From: Morchella semilibera
Lineage: Eukaryota; Ascomycota; Pezizomycetes; Pezizales; Morchellaceae
Reading direction: 5' to 3'
Assembly (NCBI GenBank): GCA_009192285.1
Contig: WBVU01000004.1
Span: 434,001-498,000 of the forward strand
Length of the DNA: 64,000 bases
Part shown: positions 10,322 through 22,505 of the stretch, one piece after another
How the letters are laid out: the number at the start of each line of letters is the position of its first letter
Position numbering within the stretch: position 1 is the stretch's first letter
The notes under the pieces: model-generated
The model's input: the letters and a program-made list of their open reading frames with translations, nothing else
Database searches by the model: none
Told to the model about the DNA's origin: nothing
Position numbers and translations under genes: made by a program

Positions 10322-12629
10322 TCATTCCTCGTCCGTGTCCGTGTCCGTATCTGTTTCACTTTCCTCGGCAGCCTGCTCTCCATCGGTGTCTGACTCCTCG
10401 TCTTCAGATGAGTCGTCGTCTTTTGATACCTTCTTCTTTTTAACCGGGCCTCCACGCATAGCATTCATTTGGCCTGCAATCGAATCTATAGTAAAGCAGT
10501 TGATTAGTTCCTACCCCTCTGCCAAAGAGTGGGGGACTAAGTAAGACATACCTTCTTCCGGTTCACTGATATCATCTTCCTCGATGATCTTCTCAACCTT
10601 ACTAGGATCGCTAATAACCAGCTTCACGCTCCGCCTAGTATCAACACCTAAGTAAGAATCACTGATACAATGCATCACAAATGTATATTCGCCGGGTTGC
10701 GGGGGCGCCTGGAACTGCATTTTGAACGTTTGAACCGCAAAATTATCAGTGCTCTTTTCAAAGCCTGTAATAGCCTGAGGAGGAACAATCATTTTGGCTT
10801 GCTTTGCGTCTGCAAGGAAGATTTGCCAGCTTGGTGTATAGTCTCGAGGATAGAACGGCGCGTGCGCGAATGGAGTAGTTGGGGGCTCTTCGCCCTGTTT
10901 GGATTGTGACCAGCGGGATTTGCGACCAAGGAGGGCTTCTACATCAGTTTCTTCGGGGTCCTCGTCCAGTAGGTCCTTAGGGTCGACAGAGGGTGGTTTA
11001 GATCCGGGAGGAGTGACCCTACATTTAACCACGAACTGAACTAAGCTAGAGGGTGTAATATAAGTTTCGCCCATGACTTTGAAGAATGCATCCTCTACAG
11101 AAAGAGCGGGGAGATTCTTGGCAAAATGAATGGCCTGTTCGTATTCTTTTTCCGAAAGAAGTCCCTTGCCAACACAGAGTTTTCGTCGTTTCTCTTCAGG
11201 GGTGGCCATAAAGCGCTGGACTGTCCAGTGATTCTTACCCCCATCCTGTTCAACAGCGGCAACAATCTCGTTGGTGAAGTTGGGCAGTTGGAGAAGTGGT
11301 GAATGATCAGGAGGGATAGCTTGAATAAGACTTTGGTTCAGAGACATGGAAGAAAGGATCGGCTGGGTATTGCTATAAGCGAGTGAGATTGCATGAAAAC
11401 TCCTGTTAAGCGCAACCGCCGCAGGGCCAATGTCAAGTTTTGCTAGATTATGTAAGTAATAGTCATTTGGTTGTAATATATCGTAGAAGGCATACCGTTT
11501 TCAAGTTTTTCGCTTTCTAGATCGACTCGATAAAGATACGCCCATAGAAGCCCACAGGCCCTTCTTTGCCACCCATCTAGTTCTTGCAACGCAGCAAGCT
11601 CTCTTTCAGGTACTCCTGCCTCGCGGATTTTCCGTTCGATGATCGCCTCTTCGCTTCCAATCCATTCTTTTTCTCTTTTACCGCCAGTTATATGCCTCAT
11701 CTCCTCACCCACAGTTAAGATTGATACCAGTTTTTTCTCGTCGATGTGTTCGTCGTACGCCCTGAAAAGACTACCAGCACTCTCCATCAAAACACCATCC
11801 TTGGTGTGTTTTTTAGTTCCGTACCACCAACGGCCCACGGTGTATGGTAGCAAGATTCCAAACAAAAGCCCATAAACAGCAAGAACATAGTAAGAATTTC
11901 CTTCAGAAACAATCCAAACGGGCAGAGCAATTCCAATAGAGAATGCTTGTTTTCCGTCAGGATGACCATATTGGGCGTAATTGTTGCGAATCTCTTCATC
12001 AGTTAAAGTTTTATAGGCCTTTGTCAACTCCGAAAATTGCTCGTTGAGCATTTCAATTGTTTGGTTCTCGGTGGGGCGAATTTTGTCAGGGTGAAATTTG
12101 AGAGAAAGCTTCCGGTAGTGTGATTTGATTTGCTTTTCAGTGGCTGATGTACTGATTCCTAAAATGTCATACGGATCCAGATCTTCTTGCCTTCAGCATT
12201 ACTGGTAGTAGCAATGAGGTAGGCCATGTACGCAAATAACACCCATCCGATAACAATGGAAACAAAACGCTTTAGGCGGCGTTCCCGCTTCGCTTGCCGG
12301 CGGCGCGCACCATCTATAAGGTCGCCATTAGGCGGCTTATAGGTGTTGTCTTTCAGGAGAGGTGTCTTTAAAAGTCCTGGTTCTGAATACATATGTTAAT
12401 AATCTTATTCAATGGCTCTGTAAGGAAAGGGATGGATACGTTTACTGGGCGCAAAGGTAGAGTAAGTGAGAGGTACGAGGACCAGCCCGGAAAGTGTAAG
12501 GATAAAATAAGGGAAAAATTGCCCCTAGGTCGATGATAGGAGCTCAAGTTAGTTATAAGCTTGTAACCTTCTGACTTTAAACTCCCTCAAGAAGCGTACC
12601 TGGTCATCATAATTGTAGTCTTGCGACAT
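10322..12629 (-). CDS. SEC63: ER translocation protein Sec63 (J-domain), with an apparent 1-nt frameshift
   Basis: Minus-strand exons: 12629-12600, 12524-12446, 12382-11496, 11442-10552 and 10485-10322, about 683 aa if the frame is repaired. Seen in order: membrane segment PYFILTLSGLVLVPLTYS; a basic loop; a second segment SIVIGWVLFAYMAYLI; a J domain starting DPYDILGIS with an HPD motif in KFHPDKI; a third segment VLAVYGLLFGILLPYTV; then the Brl domain and an acidic SEDEESDTDGE-type tail. Sec63 recruits Kar2/BiP to the Sec61 translocon in the ER membrane. Between the Trp of KKIW and DPYDIL one base is missing (minus-strand ATCTGGATCCG, at 12177/12176), so the frames do not join and no plausible intron repairs it. 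This is a sequencing error or a real lesion. All other phases are consistent. Confidence 0.85.
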
Positions 12630-13134
12630 GGCGGCGGGAGCAGCGCTTTGCTCGTTAGTTTTTCTTTAGCTCTGTTCCTTTTTTTTTTCTTAAAATTTGA
12701 GTTGTATATTATTGAAGGCAAAACGGTGAATGTGACCGTAGTGAGGAAACAAAAAAGAGCTTGCTGAGATTAAAGGAATGGCAGAAGGCAGGTAATTCTA
12801 TATGTTGGATCTTATTTATAGGTAGGTGCCACTTGCCTAGGAGGCCCTATAATAACAGAGCTGAGTGGTTGTCGAGGGAAAGAAGAGATGAGGGTAGAAG
12901 AAACTATGGGCTCTACAATGCGGGTATCTATTGAGCCCAAGAGAGCATCGTGTCCTCTTGACTTTTTCGCCAAACGAGCCCACCGCTCTTCCCCTGCATC
13001 TGACTAAGCTGTACCTAAATAGAACGTAGCCACCCCCAACCCACATGAGTGATCTAATTAAGTAACTCCCACCACCACCACCGAGGGGCAAATTTTAGCC
13101 GCGCGCGCGGCCTGCCCTAGAAGAACAAACAACC
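12630..13134. promoter_or_regulatory. Divergent promoter between SEC63 and FAN1
   Basis: 505 bp lie between the two start codons. Visible are a pyrimidine/T-rich tract (12660-12695), a CCACCACCACCACC run near 13070 and a GCGCGCGC stretch at about 13100, just before the FAN1 ATG. No other coding frame is supported. Confidence 0.45.
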
Positions 13135-15690
13135 ATGGTTTTAGAGGCCCCCAGTCAGTCAAACAGAAACGAGGATCCTCAAAGCAGGTCCCGTTCTCAG
13201 GAATATATCAACAACGGCCACAAACCTCCAAAACGAATAAAGCGTTTTCACTTGAACAGCCCCCCAGAAAGGATCTCAGAGTCAGGAAGTGAACAAGATT
13301 CTCCACTTTTTGGAGACATCGTCCCCGCAGGACCCGGCGACAACCCAGACGACGGAATATGTGCATCTTTACCAATACCAGACGACCATGATATGGCCAT
13401 AACGGAATACACAATTACAGAAAGATATCGCAAGTCCATCTATGTTGACGCTTTCAATCTAGCGCTCGATACAGTGTTAAAGGATGAACTGCACCTGTTT
13501 TCCGACCCCGAGCAGGAAACCTTTGCGAAGTACCGGTCCTTGGAATATGAGCCTCAGTTATTGTATGTCCGCTTATTTCTCCGGAAAACATCAGCTTGGT
13601 TTCGTGTAAGGAAACTTGGTTACTACAACGATATTACCGATATGTTTTCCACTTGCAAGGTCCTTCAATGTGACGAGGTTGGCTTTGCTGAGAGTGAAGG
13701 GGCCATAACTACCCTTGAAGAGGCAGTTGCTCTCCTAAATATGGAGGAGTTGAGGTTACTTGCAAAAGAGGCAAAGGTTACCGGCTCAAACAAGACTGAA
13801 TTGGTGATGGCTTTGAGAAGGGCTTCTGATGGACAAGTTGAACTTGGAGTTAACGGAAAACTTGGGCTTAGCTTTGATAAAAAAGGGAATTATGTGACTC
13901 GCGATACGTATTTTGTGCAAAAGATACTGGAAATGACTGGTATAGCCCAATTTCATTTCCCTCAAGTTTCATCTGGCGTATCTCATTCCGAGCCCATTGC
14001 TCCCTAGGCCCCCTCATCCGCCTTAAGTCCAGTGCAACAACCCTTTTTGAACGCGTTCACCTTGTCTTCTACCGTTCCTCCGAGTGGACGGAAAAGTCTC
14101 TCACCACTATGATCCTTGCGAGAACACAACGGCGTAACTTTCCAGATTATATCGTATCTCGCACATCTATCTTTCCTACTCGTGCCTCTCTCTTGGACTT
14201 CGAGGAAAGCATCAAGATTCAATCTTCCGTCGATGAGGCTCTCGGTGGCGCTGTAACAATGCAAGACCTTGAGTCTGTAAAAACTATTCTTGACGGGACT
14301 TATGAGAAATGGAAGCGCCTAATTGCCGAGGATCAGGAGAGAGAAGATTATCTGAGACGCTTCTCAGCTGCTTGGGTCCTAACTCGAGTCGTTCACAAGG
14401 GTGAATATGTTCTTGGTAGACTCAGGGATTATGCACGAGAGTATGAAGTCCTGAACGCATTACTTGGTCAACGTGGCTATCATCCTGCTAGGAGGGGAGG
14501 GTGGTATCAACGAAGGGCGTTGATTGAAGAAAATTATATGGCTTCTATCACACCTAGCACAGCGAATCCAGAGGCAAACAAGAAAGTTTGGCTGCGGAAA
14601 GCATTGAATACATGTGAGATGGGATTACAGGACCCAGAGACGCACTTGATATATCACTATGATCTACAGAAGCGGATCATGAAATTAGAGCCAAGGCTAC
14701 GTATACCAAAAAGGGATCAACACGATTTTGGCCATTCTAAATTAATACAGCCGGGAACAAAGAAAATTATAGGCGAGAGAATATACTCTGTACCAGTAGG
14801 GAAAAAGACAATATGGAGAGATGAAAAAGAAGGCGGTCAGTGTAGTGTCGAGGAAATGTGTTTATCTCAATACCGAAGTGAAGGATGGAAGGGATATCAC
14901 TCGGAGGGTGGGATTCTTAAAACTCTATTTGCCTATTTGTTTTATGATATCATGTTTCTTTACCTCCCTAACGTTTTCCAAACCCAATTTCAAACATGCC
15001 CTTTGGATCTGTTCACGGACGGATTCTACCTCGCCCGATTGAGTGAAATCAACCATCGCTTGGTTGAGCTGTCGAATGGTGGAGCATCTAGAATTATTGA
15101 GAATATTGATCGAGAACACAGAGAAAGAAGAACATGTGTTATTGGTTTGGATTGGAGTTTTTCAAAGGGGGACCTGTTGGAAATCGTGGACGTGAGTCCC
15201 CCTTGAGTCACTGATCAGCAAGATATCATCTGCCTCCGAAGTCTCAGGAGACTCTCAGGAGACTCTGGATGCATATGCTAGCTTGCTGATAAGTTGCCCG
15301 TCGATGAATCAAAAACTTATGCGTAACAGTGCGTTGGCGGGGATGCATTGGGTATCATTTGCAAAGTTGTGAGTACATCCAAAGCACTTCAAATATAATC
15401 CAATTTGACTCCTGTAGTTCTGTCAGGAATACCGTCAAAGAGCATCGGGCCTTCCTGATCTATTCCTCTGGGATCCTAAAAAGAAATTGTGCATGTTTTC
15501 AGAAGGTACAGGATCCCCACCGGCTAGCCATAGACCCGCCGGCCCGAGAACCAATTGAGAGCCCTCGTTAACATGACTTCTAGTCAAATCTGAGAATGAC
15601 AGATTAAGTGATAAGCAAAGGCTCTGGATCCACGTTTTATCTAGCGCAGGCATCAAGGTGGAGCTATGCACGGCTGTTGCAAGAAAATGA
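13135..15690 (+). CDS. FAN1: Fanconi-associated nuclease 1 homologue (SAP and VRR-NUC domains)
   Basis: Exons 13135-13939, 14008-15191, 15330-15368, 15418-15505 and 15584-15690 give about 740 aa. After a disordered Ser/Pro-rich start comes RYRKSIYVDAFNLAL.., the FAN1 block SLEYEPQLLYVRLFLRKTSA, then a SAP-like segment (about residues 192-232, LNMEELRLLAKEAKVTGSNK). ATTLFERVHLVFYRSSEW and NFPDYIVSRTSIFPTRA lead to the helical middle (AWVLTRVVHKGEYVLGRL). The VRR-NUC core is intact: ASGLPDLFLWD (Asp690) and SEVKSENDRLSDKQRLW (Glu705, Lys707), the metal-binding catalytic set. FAN1 is a structure-specific 5' flap nuclease of interstrand crosslink repair. The VRR-NUC core is split over three small exons, one of 39 nt; naive frames miss it. 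The 39-nt exon encodes CVGGDALGIICKV. Confidence 0.9.
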
Positions 15691-15922
15691 AGGAGCGAGA
15701 GATGGTTGATTAATAGTGATAATAACTACATGTACAATACAGTGCTCCACCGTACAGGCTCCTAAATTATCTAAAATATTTATAGCCAGAGGGTATTTTA
15801 TTAAAAAGAGAACAGGAAGCCGGAATGCCTAGCTTTCAATCGCTCGTAACTAGTGGTAAAGCCGCCAATAACCGTGCTATGCTACACGTGCAACCCGCGG
15901 GGGTGATGGGGGAAAAGGGCTA
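15691..15922. other. Short convergent spacer between FAN1 and RRN5
   Basis: A 232-bp AT-rich spacer between the two stop codons, with one TACATGTA palindrome (15727-15734). It probably holds both 3' UTRs. Confidence 0.5.
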
Positions 15923-18900
15923 CTAATCCGAACCTCCCTCCGAGGAAAAGTCATCATCCTGTAACTCGCGTGCAAGAGCTTCCTGGTCGGTCTCAATAAT
16001 ATTGTCGATAGTTGAAACAAATCCGGAATACAGCTTAGATTGGCGTCTTTCACGAAGTCTTCTTGGCCTTTGAGCAGTTGGGCCCATAACCTTCACTGGG
16101 CTTACGACTTTCATCCATTTCTGCTTTTTGGCCGCCGGCTTCTTCTTCTTTTTCTGATCGGGTACTACTTCGTCATTATGAACTTCGGTGGTTGTTTGTA
16201 CCTCTGGGAAGATTTCTGCGGAATGAGAAGCCGTTGAACGCTTTTCGTCTTTCCCCCATAGGCCACCATGGTGTTCCGTCTTCCTTCTTTTACCTGTTTC
16301 CCATGACGCCAGATAACCGGCGTTGTCCCTCCAGTTCACAAGTTCTAGCGGTCTCTTCCTTTCCTGGGGGAGCAATTTCGGTAATTTTTTTTTTATATTA
16401 GGTAAAGGATTGATTGGCTCTCTGCCCATCAACTCCCATAAAGCTTTCTCCTCCTTGTAGCTTCGTTTTTTATCCAATGCTTCCATATAAATATCCTCCG
16501 CATTGTCGATAGACTCCAAGTTGGCATCCGTTTTTTTCTGGGGCTTGCTCCTAAACGTACCGTCTATGTCTATATCGCTGTTTTCTGATTCATGACTTTC
16601 ATCATCATCATCATCATCGATATCGCTCTCGGAGTTCAGGCCTGAAGATGTGGTGTCCTTTGGATTAAAAACGCCATCATTTACCCCTTCGTCGTTATTA
16701 TCGCGCTCAACATACACGGCTGCAAGAAGTTCATCCATCTTAGCTTCCACGGCGTTGTTGTTTTCCCCACCATAACCATTAGGGTTCACCCCCGAGCCCG
16801 AGCCGTGTCTCCTTGTGCATCGGAGGACCCGTTCTAGCTCATTATACGGAATAAAGCCCTTATCTGAATTTATCCTGACGTCCTCCTTTCTATTATAAAC
16901 ACGCAGTCCGATTCTTTTCGGGATTTTTATCCAGTACTCCCTCGAGTTCTCGGGGAGGCCCAGGCAGTTCACCGCCGCCTCGACATCAATCGGGCGTATG
17001 AATTTGTTTTGCCCAAAGACCTTACTCTCCATCCCACGGAGTCTTGATGTGGCCATGTATATTGTTGTTTGGACAATGCGTCTGGTCAAGCTGACAACAA
17101 GAGTGTGGAGATCTTGGAACGCTACGTAACGGATTGCGGGTGGGTCAGAACCAAGGGACTGCCAATTACGATCGTTGCTGAAGCCGTTCATGAAGATACT
17201 GTATGCGATCCAAACCGTAAGGCCCAAAAGCAGACAAGACATTTTAATGGCAAACTGAAAGCACTATCGCGCAATAACTGGACAAGAAAGCATTGAAAAG
17301 GATGGCTGGAAGGGAGGGTGATCGTATACATACCTTTCCGATGTCTTAAGCATGTTGTATACATTCAACAGTCCAGCTTCCGGTGCAATCCGGTGAACCT
17401 CCTCAATGTTGTTCTCCTTGTACAATTGCTCTATTTCCCATGAGTTCGCTGCATCCAGGCGCCAGAGATCTCCCCATTTCCACTTCTCCCGCCTTTCTTC
17501 GTCCTTAAGTGTCCGCTCCTCTAGAGCATCCGCTTCCTCCTCCAGTGCCTCGACACACTCATCACTTAGCTCTATGGCCGCCGGGATGTCTCTTGAAGAA
17601 ACAAGTTCCCTCCCTTTTGCCCACCGCCTTGCAGGAGCATGCCAATCGTGCTCTCTCCCATCTTGTAGTGCCTTAATATACGCACGGCACTCCACTACAC
17701 TCTTGGTGCCGATAAGACGCGATAGTTCGGCAACATTATCCTTCCCAACAATCGCCAGATACTTGAAAAACATGTTTCTCTCCAGCCTTGTCCACGTCGA
17801 CCCAAGAAGTGGTGTCACCCGGTTGGGGTTATGCTTGAGTTCATTGAGTCCGCGGGAAGCAGCTAGCGCGATCTGGTCGTTCAGGAGTTCGAGGTAGCGG
17901 GGGTTATATTTATCGATCTGCTTTCCGCGCCTCCTTCCGGGGATCTTAGGGGGGCGTTCCACTACCGTGCGCTTTCGACGGCTTTGTAAGGCAGAACGCG
18001 GGGTTCCGGCGGAGGTGGACTCCTCCTCCTCCTCCCCATCCCCATCCTCTTCATCCTCATCCCCCTCATCCTCAGTCCCGTATTCAAAACTTGTTTCCCT
18101 ATGTTCCGATGGAGATGGGCTATCTGGTGGGGCTATGGGGTGTTCGTTGGGGCTGACAAAGGGGACTGATCCTTCTTCTTCTGCGTCTGAGCCAGTGTTG
18201 GACGGTGACGGTGTTGCGGGCCCGGGGCTTTTGGTGTAGTTGGCATGGTTGAGTAGTGAGGGCAGCGGCTCGTAGGTTGGTTGGGTTTCTAGTTGGGATT
18301 CATCTGCGAACTCCGCCTCGTCTTCGGGCTCGGACTCGTTCAAAGATGCGGGTCTGTTATCAATTTCAGATCCGGCCTCTGCTTCAGGCCCAATCTCTGT
18401 TTCAGACTCGGTTCCCGCTTCAGGCTCGGCCTCTGCTTCTGAGCTAGCCTCTGCTTCTGAATTGGCTTCCAATTCCAGTTCAGTCTCTATATTATCTTCA
18501 GGATCTGAATCTGAAGCTTCCTTGTCATCCTCACTTTCTTTGGCTTGGGACTCAACCGATTGTAGGCCCTGGTGTGAACTCCCCTGTCTCTTTACCAGTA
18601 TCTGCCCAGTATCAATGATACTATCCAAAGATTGCTTCTCAATTGCTGAGCGGGCCTTCGACTCCCCATGACCCTCAATCTCATCCTCAGAGTCTTCTAC
18701 CTCGCTTTCGTCAGAGCCCACATCACTCTCGGAGCTCACCGCACCCTCACTTTCACCACTAGATTCCCCTCCTCTCAACACGCTCGGGCTCCTCTCCACG
18801 CGCAGCCGTATACGCCCACTCTCCGCCGAATCATAACCCTGCTCCGAACCGTCTGCCCAGCGCTCGAGTTCCGGCGAAACACTCCTCCTCCTCCTCACTC

Positions 18901-19120
18901 CTCCTCCTCTTCTTCTTTTTCTGTGTACAATGGGGCTCGGCGACCTCGAGGCGCTCTTTGCCCATGACGGCGTTTTCGATGGCGCGCGGAGATGGCGAGG
19001 TGGGTGCTCGGGCTCGCTGCCGTCTTCAGAGTCGGAGGAGACGATGACGGGGCCGCGGCGGGGCGGTTTTATGCTAGTCTTAGTACTGGAGCCTGAATCG
19101 GAATCCGGAGTGGGTGCCAT
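15923..19120 (-). CDS. RRN5: RNA polymerase I upstream activation factor subunit Rrn5
   Basis: Two exons, 19120-17334 and 17198-15923, give about 1020 aa. The first 370 residues are very acidic and Ser/Glu-rich (SESE/EAEAE runs). Next comes a SANT/Myb-like domain (about residues 440-490) with GSTWTRLERNMFFKYLAIV, GKDNVAELSRLIGTKSV and ECRAYIKALQ. After the intron follows FQDLHTLVVSLTRRIVQTTI and an IRPIDVEAAVNCLGLP helix, which resembles the histone-fold part of Rrn5. The tail is acidic and basic, with lysine clusters (KKKKKPAAKKQK) that could act in nuclear targeting. Rrn5 belongs to UAF, the factor (with histones H3/H4, Rrn9, Rrn10 and Uaf30 in yeast) that activates rDNA transcription. The protein is longer than yeast Rrn5 (363 aa) mainly because of the acidic N-terminus. 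Confidence 0.8.
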
Positions 19121-20187
19121 TGGGGGGTAGCAGTGGTGGGTTTATGTTGTGGAGGTGGGGTGTGGTAGAGTACATGTACTTTTTTTTTTCTGGGCAACGA
19201 CGGTTTGTTCCGTGGGATGTGCAGGGCAGGGTAACGATCACTGGACCATGCGCGTGTGTTTGAGGACCGAGTGAGAGGCTGTGAACCTGCATTTGAAAAC
19301 TGATCTGCGTCGAGAAAATTGAGGTGGTAAATACATTAAGTACATGAACCGGGTGTTGAGGGTACTGAGAACCCCTTCGGTTTACTAAGGGCTGTGATTG
19401 GTCTGATATACATAATTCTTTAAATAATGTGATACTTGGCAGCCAAGCTAGTATTTGGATAGTCTGCCCTGCAGCTTTTTAATTTTACAACACAACCCCC
19501 ACACCTCAATTTGACTCTCGTTTATCTACAAATTCGCAAGAACAACCTTTGATAGGAACTAAAGAATCAAGGTACTACTTAGAGGTGGAGGGTGATACTA
19601 TAATTTTTTTTCTAGATTATTTCGATTTTTTAAAGTAGCAAGATGCTCATATCATTGGAATTTTGTGACGATGATAAAAACCGTTACTCTGCGTCTGGAT
19701 TCCTTGCCAGATCTCATTTTTTTTATTTTTCCGTAAGTAAAACGTGAAACTCGATTATTTCCCTCCCTCCCACCACCAATGCATGCACCACTGCGGACAC
19801 CGAATTTTCTCCAGTCGTTCATCACCTACCCTTAGACCTTTTCTTCTCCTCCTCCCCCCCCAAAAATTTCCTTTCTAGCTTCCCCCCAACTATTTAGACT
19901 GTGTGATGCATCTCGCCCCACCGCCGTCCGCTTTACTACTGATTTTTATCGCAACTACATGTACTACATACCAACCTCGTGATCACCTGCATTACAGTAT
20001 GTGGCTAGTACGGCAGGTAACAGGGAAAAAAGAAAGAGAAAGAAAAAAGAATCAAGCTTTCATAAAATACAAAGCATACAAAAAAAAAAAGGATGAGAAC
20101 AAGAAAAAATAGAAGAAAAGAAGAGAAAGCACGCCAATGTAACCCTTTTAAAGAAACCCCCAGACATATCAACGACAGATTATCTAT
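19121..20187. other. Intergenic region upstream of RRN5
   Basis: Holds the RRN5 5' region and the RSC8 3' side. It has T- and A-rich tracts (19181-19190, 20019-20110) and two TACATGTA palindromes (19171-19178, 19956-19963). No coding frame is convincing. Confidence 0.5.
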
Positions 20188-22505
20188 CTACGCCTCATAC
20201 ACAACATATCCACCAGGATTCTCTAAACTGACGGGCCTCATTCCTGGGTTCGGGATTGCCCCCTGTTGCTGCCCCTCAAATGCCAACTTTGGCCCTTGTC
20301 CGCCCATCTGCGCTGCCTGTGCGGCTAGGCCGTACCCCTCTGCGCCGCCAACAGCAAGCGCCCTCTTGAGTGTTTCCTGGACAACGACGCACTGCTTCTT
20401 CATTGCGAGGCGGTCGAGGAATAGCTGTTGGCGGCCCTTCTCGATCTCGCGGCGCTCAGCCTGGAGGACCTGCTCGAGCTCGTTGAACTGTACGAGCTTG
20501 AGCTCGAGCTTGCGGAGCGAACAGTTGACGACTGCATTGACGAGGCGTGTCATCTCGCGCTCCTCGTTGGATGCGAGGGCGTGTGCGCGCGCAGCGGAGG
20601 TGCCAAGTGCAATTGAGGCCGCCTTGGTGACGATATTCTCGGGGCTATCAATGGAATCGATCTCGGGGTTGCTGGGGGAGATGGCGGCAGTGGTGGATGC
20701 GACCTCAGGTTCGTCGACGTCCATGTTCTCGTCGGCGACGGTGCCTTCCGACTTGACTTCGGCGGACTTTGAAGCGGATGCTGTGGAGTCGGCGGGCTTA
20801 GGGGAGCTGGTGGCAGAGGTTTCTTTCTCGCCGGTGGTCTCGGGTGCGGCTTTCTTGGACTCCTCTTTGGTGAGGGTGGCCTTGTTGCCTTGAATCTGGT
20901 CGTTGAGGGATTTTGTCATTTCATCGATTGACGACTTTGCCGCGGCGGCGGCGACCTTGGGGTCGACGATACTGGCCAGGAAGGCGACGACACTCATGAC
21001 TGGGTTGTCGGCCTGTGAGAACGGGGTGCGGTTGTACTGGAGTGGTCCGAGCTGCTCCGGCTTCTCCTCGAGGTAGTTATCTTCGATGGGAAGCTGGAGG
21101 AAACGTACTACACACTGCTCCCTAGTCCTAGTTCCAACATGGTCGGCAATCTGGTTCCAGTCCTCATTATATAGCTCCAGCCCCTCAAGAAGCAAGAGGG
21201 TCTCCTGATCAGTCCATGGCGCGTCCTTCTCAACGTTAGAGTGCGTAGGATCCTCCATACGGACAAAATCAGTATTGCTGCTTGTAGCGGGGAAGCGGCC
21301 CTCTAGGAAGCAGTTGGGGCAGAGCTCAATCTGCTTCTGAGACCGCGCGCTACGGGCAGAGTGGTAGCGCACACGTGTGCAGTCCACACCACAGGAGTAG
21401 CAGTTGTACAGCTTCTTGCCGGCCTCGTCCTCAGAGTCGCCGGAAGTGCCATTAGCTTGGGTACCGCCCACACGGTTTCCGGAAGCATCGTAAACGTTCT
21501 TGCGGATCTCGAGGTTAAGCTCGGATTTGGAAGGACCAGCGCTTGAGGCACGCTCGGTTGTTGGGTGCGGCTTTCCAGGGGTGGTGATAGCGCCAGGTGC
21601 GGGCTGGAAGGGCTGTAGGCCACGTGGGGTATCCGCAGTTATCCTAAAGTGTCCAGTAAATGGAGGGCCGATGTTTGATGGTCTTGTTTCGGGATCAATC
21701 TGCACATACAAGTTTTTTTTTAGCATTGACGGGCGGGGATTAAGTATAGAAAACAAACCTGATAGTTGATGAGTCCCCACTGCTCCAAGAATGCATGGAC
21801 GCGCATGATCGAGCAGACATCACCCGCCAAGTTCCTACGACACGCCGTGACTGTGAGATATTCAGACGGGTTCAGACGGTACGTATTGATCATGAAGTCG
21901 CGATAATCCTTATACACAAGTGGTGTCTTGCTCCTATTACGGTTATTGAAAAACTCGGGTAGTGCCCTCTGCTCAATGTCCTTGATATTGTTAATATCAA
22001 ACCACGTCGAGTACGATGGCACTACGACCGCATGCGTCTGCTCAACCAAATACCCCTTCGCCGCATCCTCCAACTTTTTCTTTTCCGACGCAGGCGAAGC
22101 TGGCGCGTTAGCAGCCGGCGCGGACCCCTCACCCGTGGCCCCTTCACCCTCCCCACCGCTCTTCGCGGGTGAATCGCCGTTCTTCTTAGAGTCAGCGCTG
22201 CCCTCATCAGTACCCTGCATCACGGAGTCTTCCTCCTCAGGCGCGGCGGTGGTGTCGGTTGGTGATCCCTTAATGGCATCGGCTGCTCCTCCCGCTCCAG
22301 CGCTTTCGGACGGGGCTGCAGTGTTGTTTCCGTTCTGAGTGTGGGTGTCCTCATCATCGTCCATACCGTTGCCTGGTGTCAGACCTACAGGCGTGTTGCC
22401 ATCGCCCTGGATATGAGCCTGGTTTACAGTAGTGTTTTGGTTGGGGGTGCCGGTGTTTGTACCTGATAATGGGGAATCTCCAAAGTCAAGAGTATCGTGA
22501 TCCAT
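20188..22505 (-). CDS. RSC8: SWI/SNF-RSC chromatin remodelling subunit, Rsc8/Swi3/Ssr type
   Basis: Exons 22505-21759 and 21699-20188 give 752 aa. The first 150 residues are low-complexity acidic. A SWIRM domain follows (about 160-250; [49 protein letters not shown]). Then a ZZ-type zinc finger (about 347-390) has cysteines in [16 protein letters not shown] and [14 protein letters not shown] domain (about 415-465; [40 protein letters not shown]) comes next. The C-terminal third has a coiled coil ([39 protein letters not shown]), the dimerisation helix of the family. These proteins form the scaffold dimer of SWI/SNF and RSC remodellers in the nucleus. Whether this is the RSC8 or the SWI3 paralogue cannot be settled here; the ZZ finger and the length fit the shared filamentous-fungal form. 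Confidence 0.92.

Noticed and set aside
20093-20893. 266-codon frame on the + strand opposite RSC8
   Set aside because: Ser/Cys-rich antisense shadow of a GC-rich coding exon with clear SANT/coiled-coil content on the other strand.
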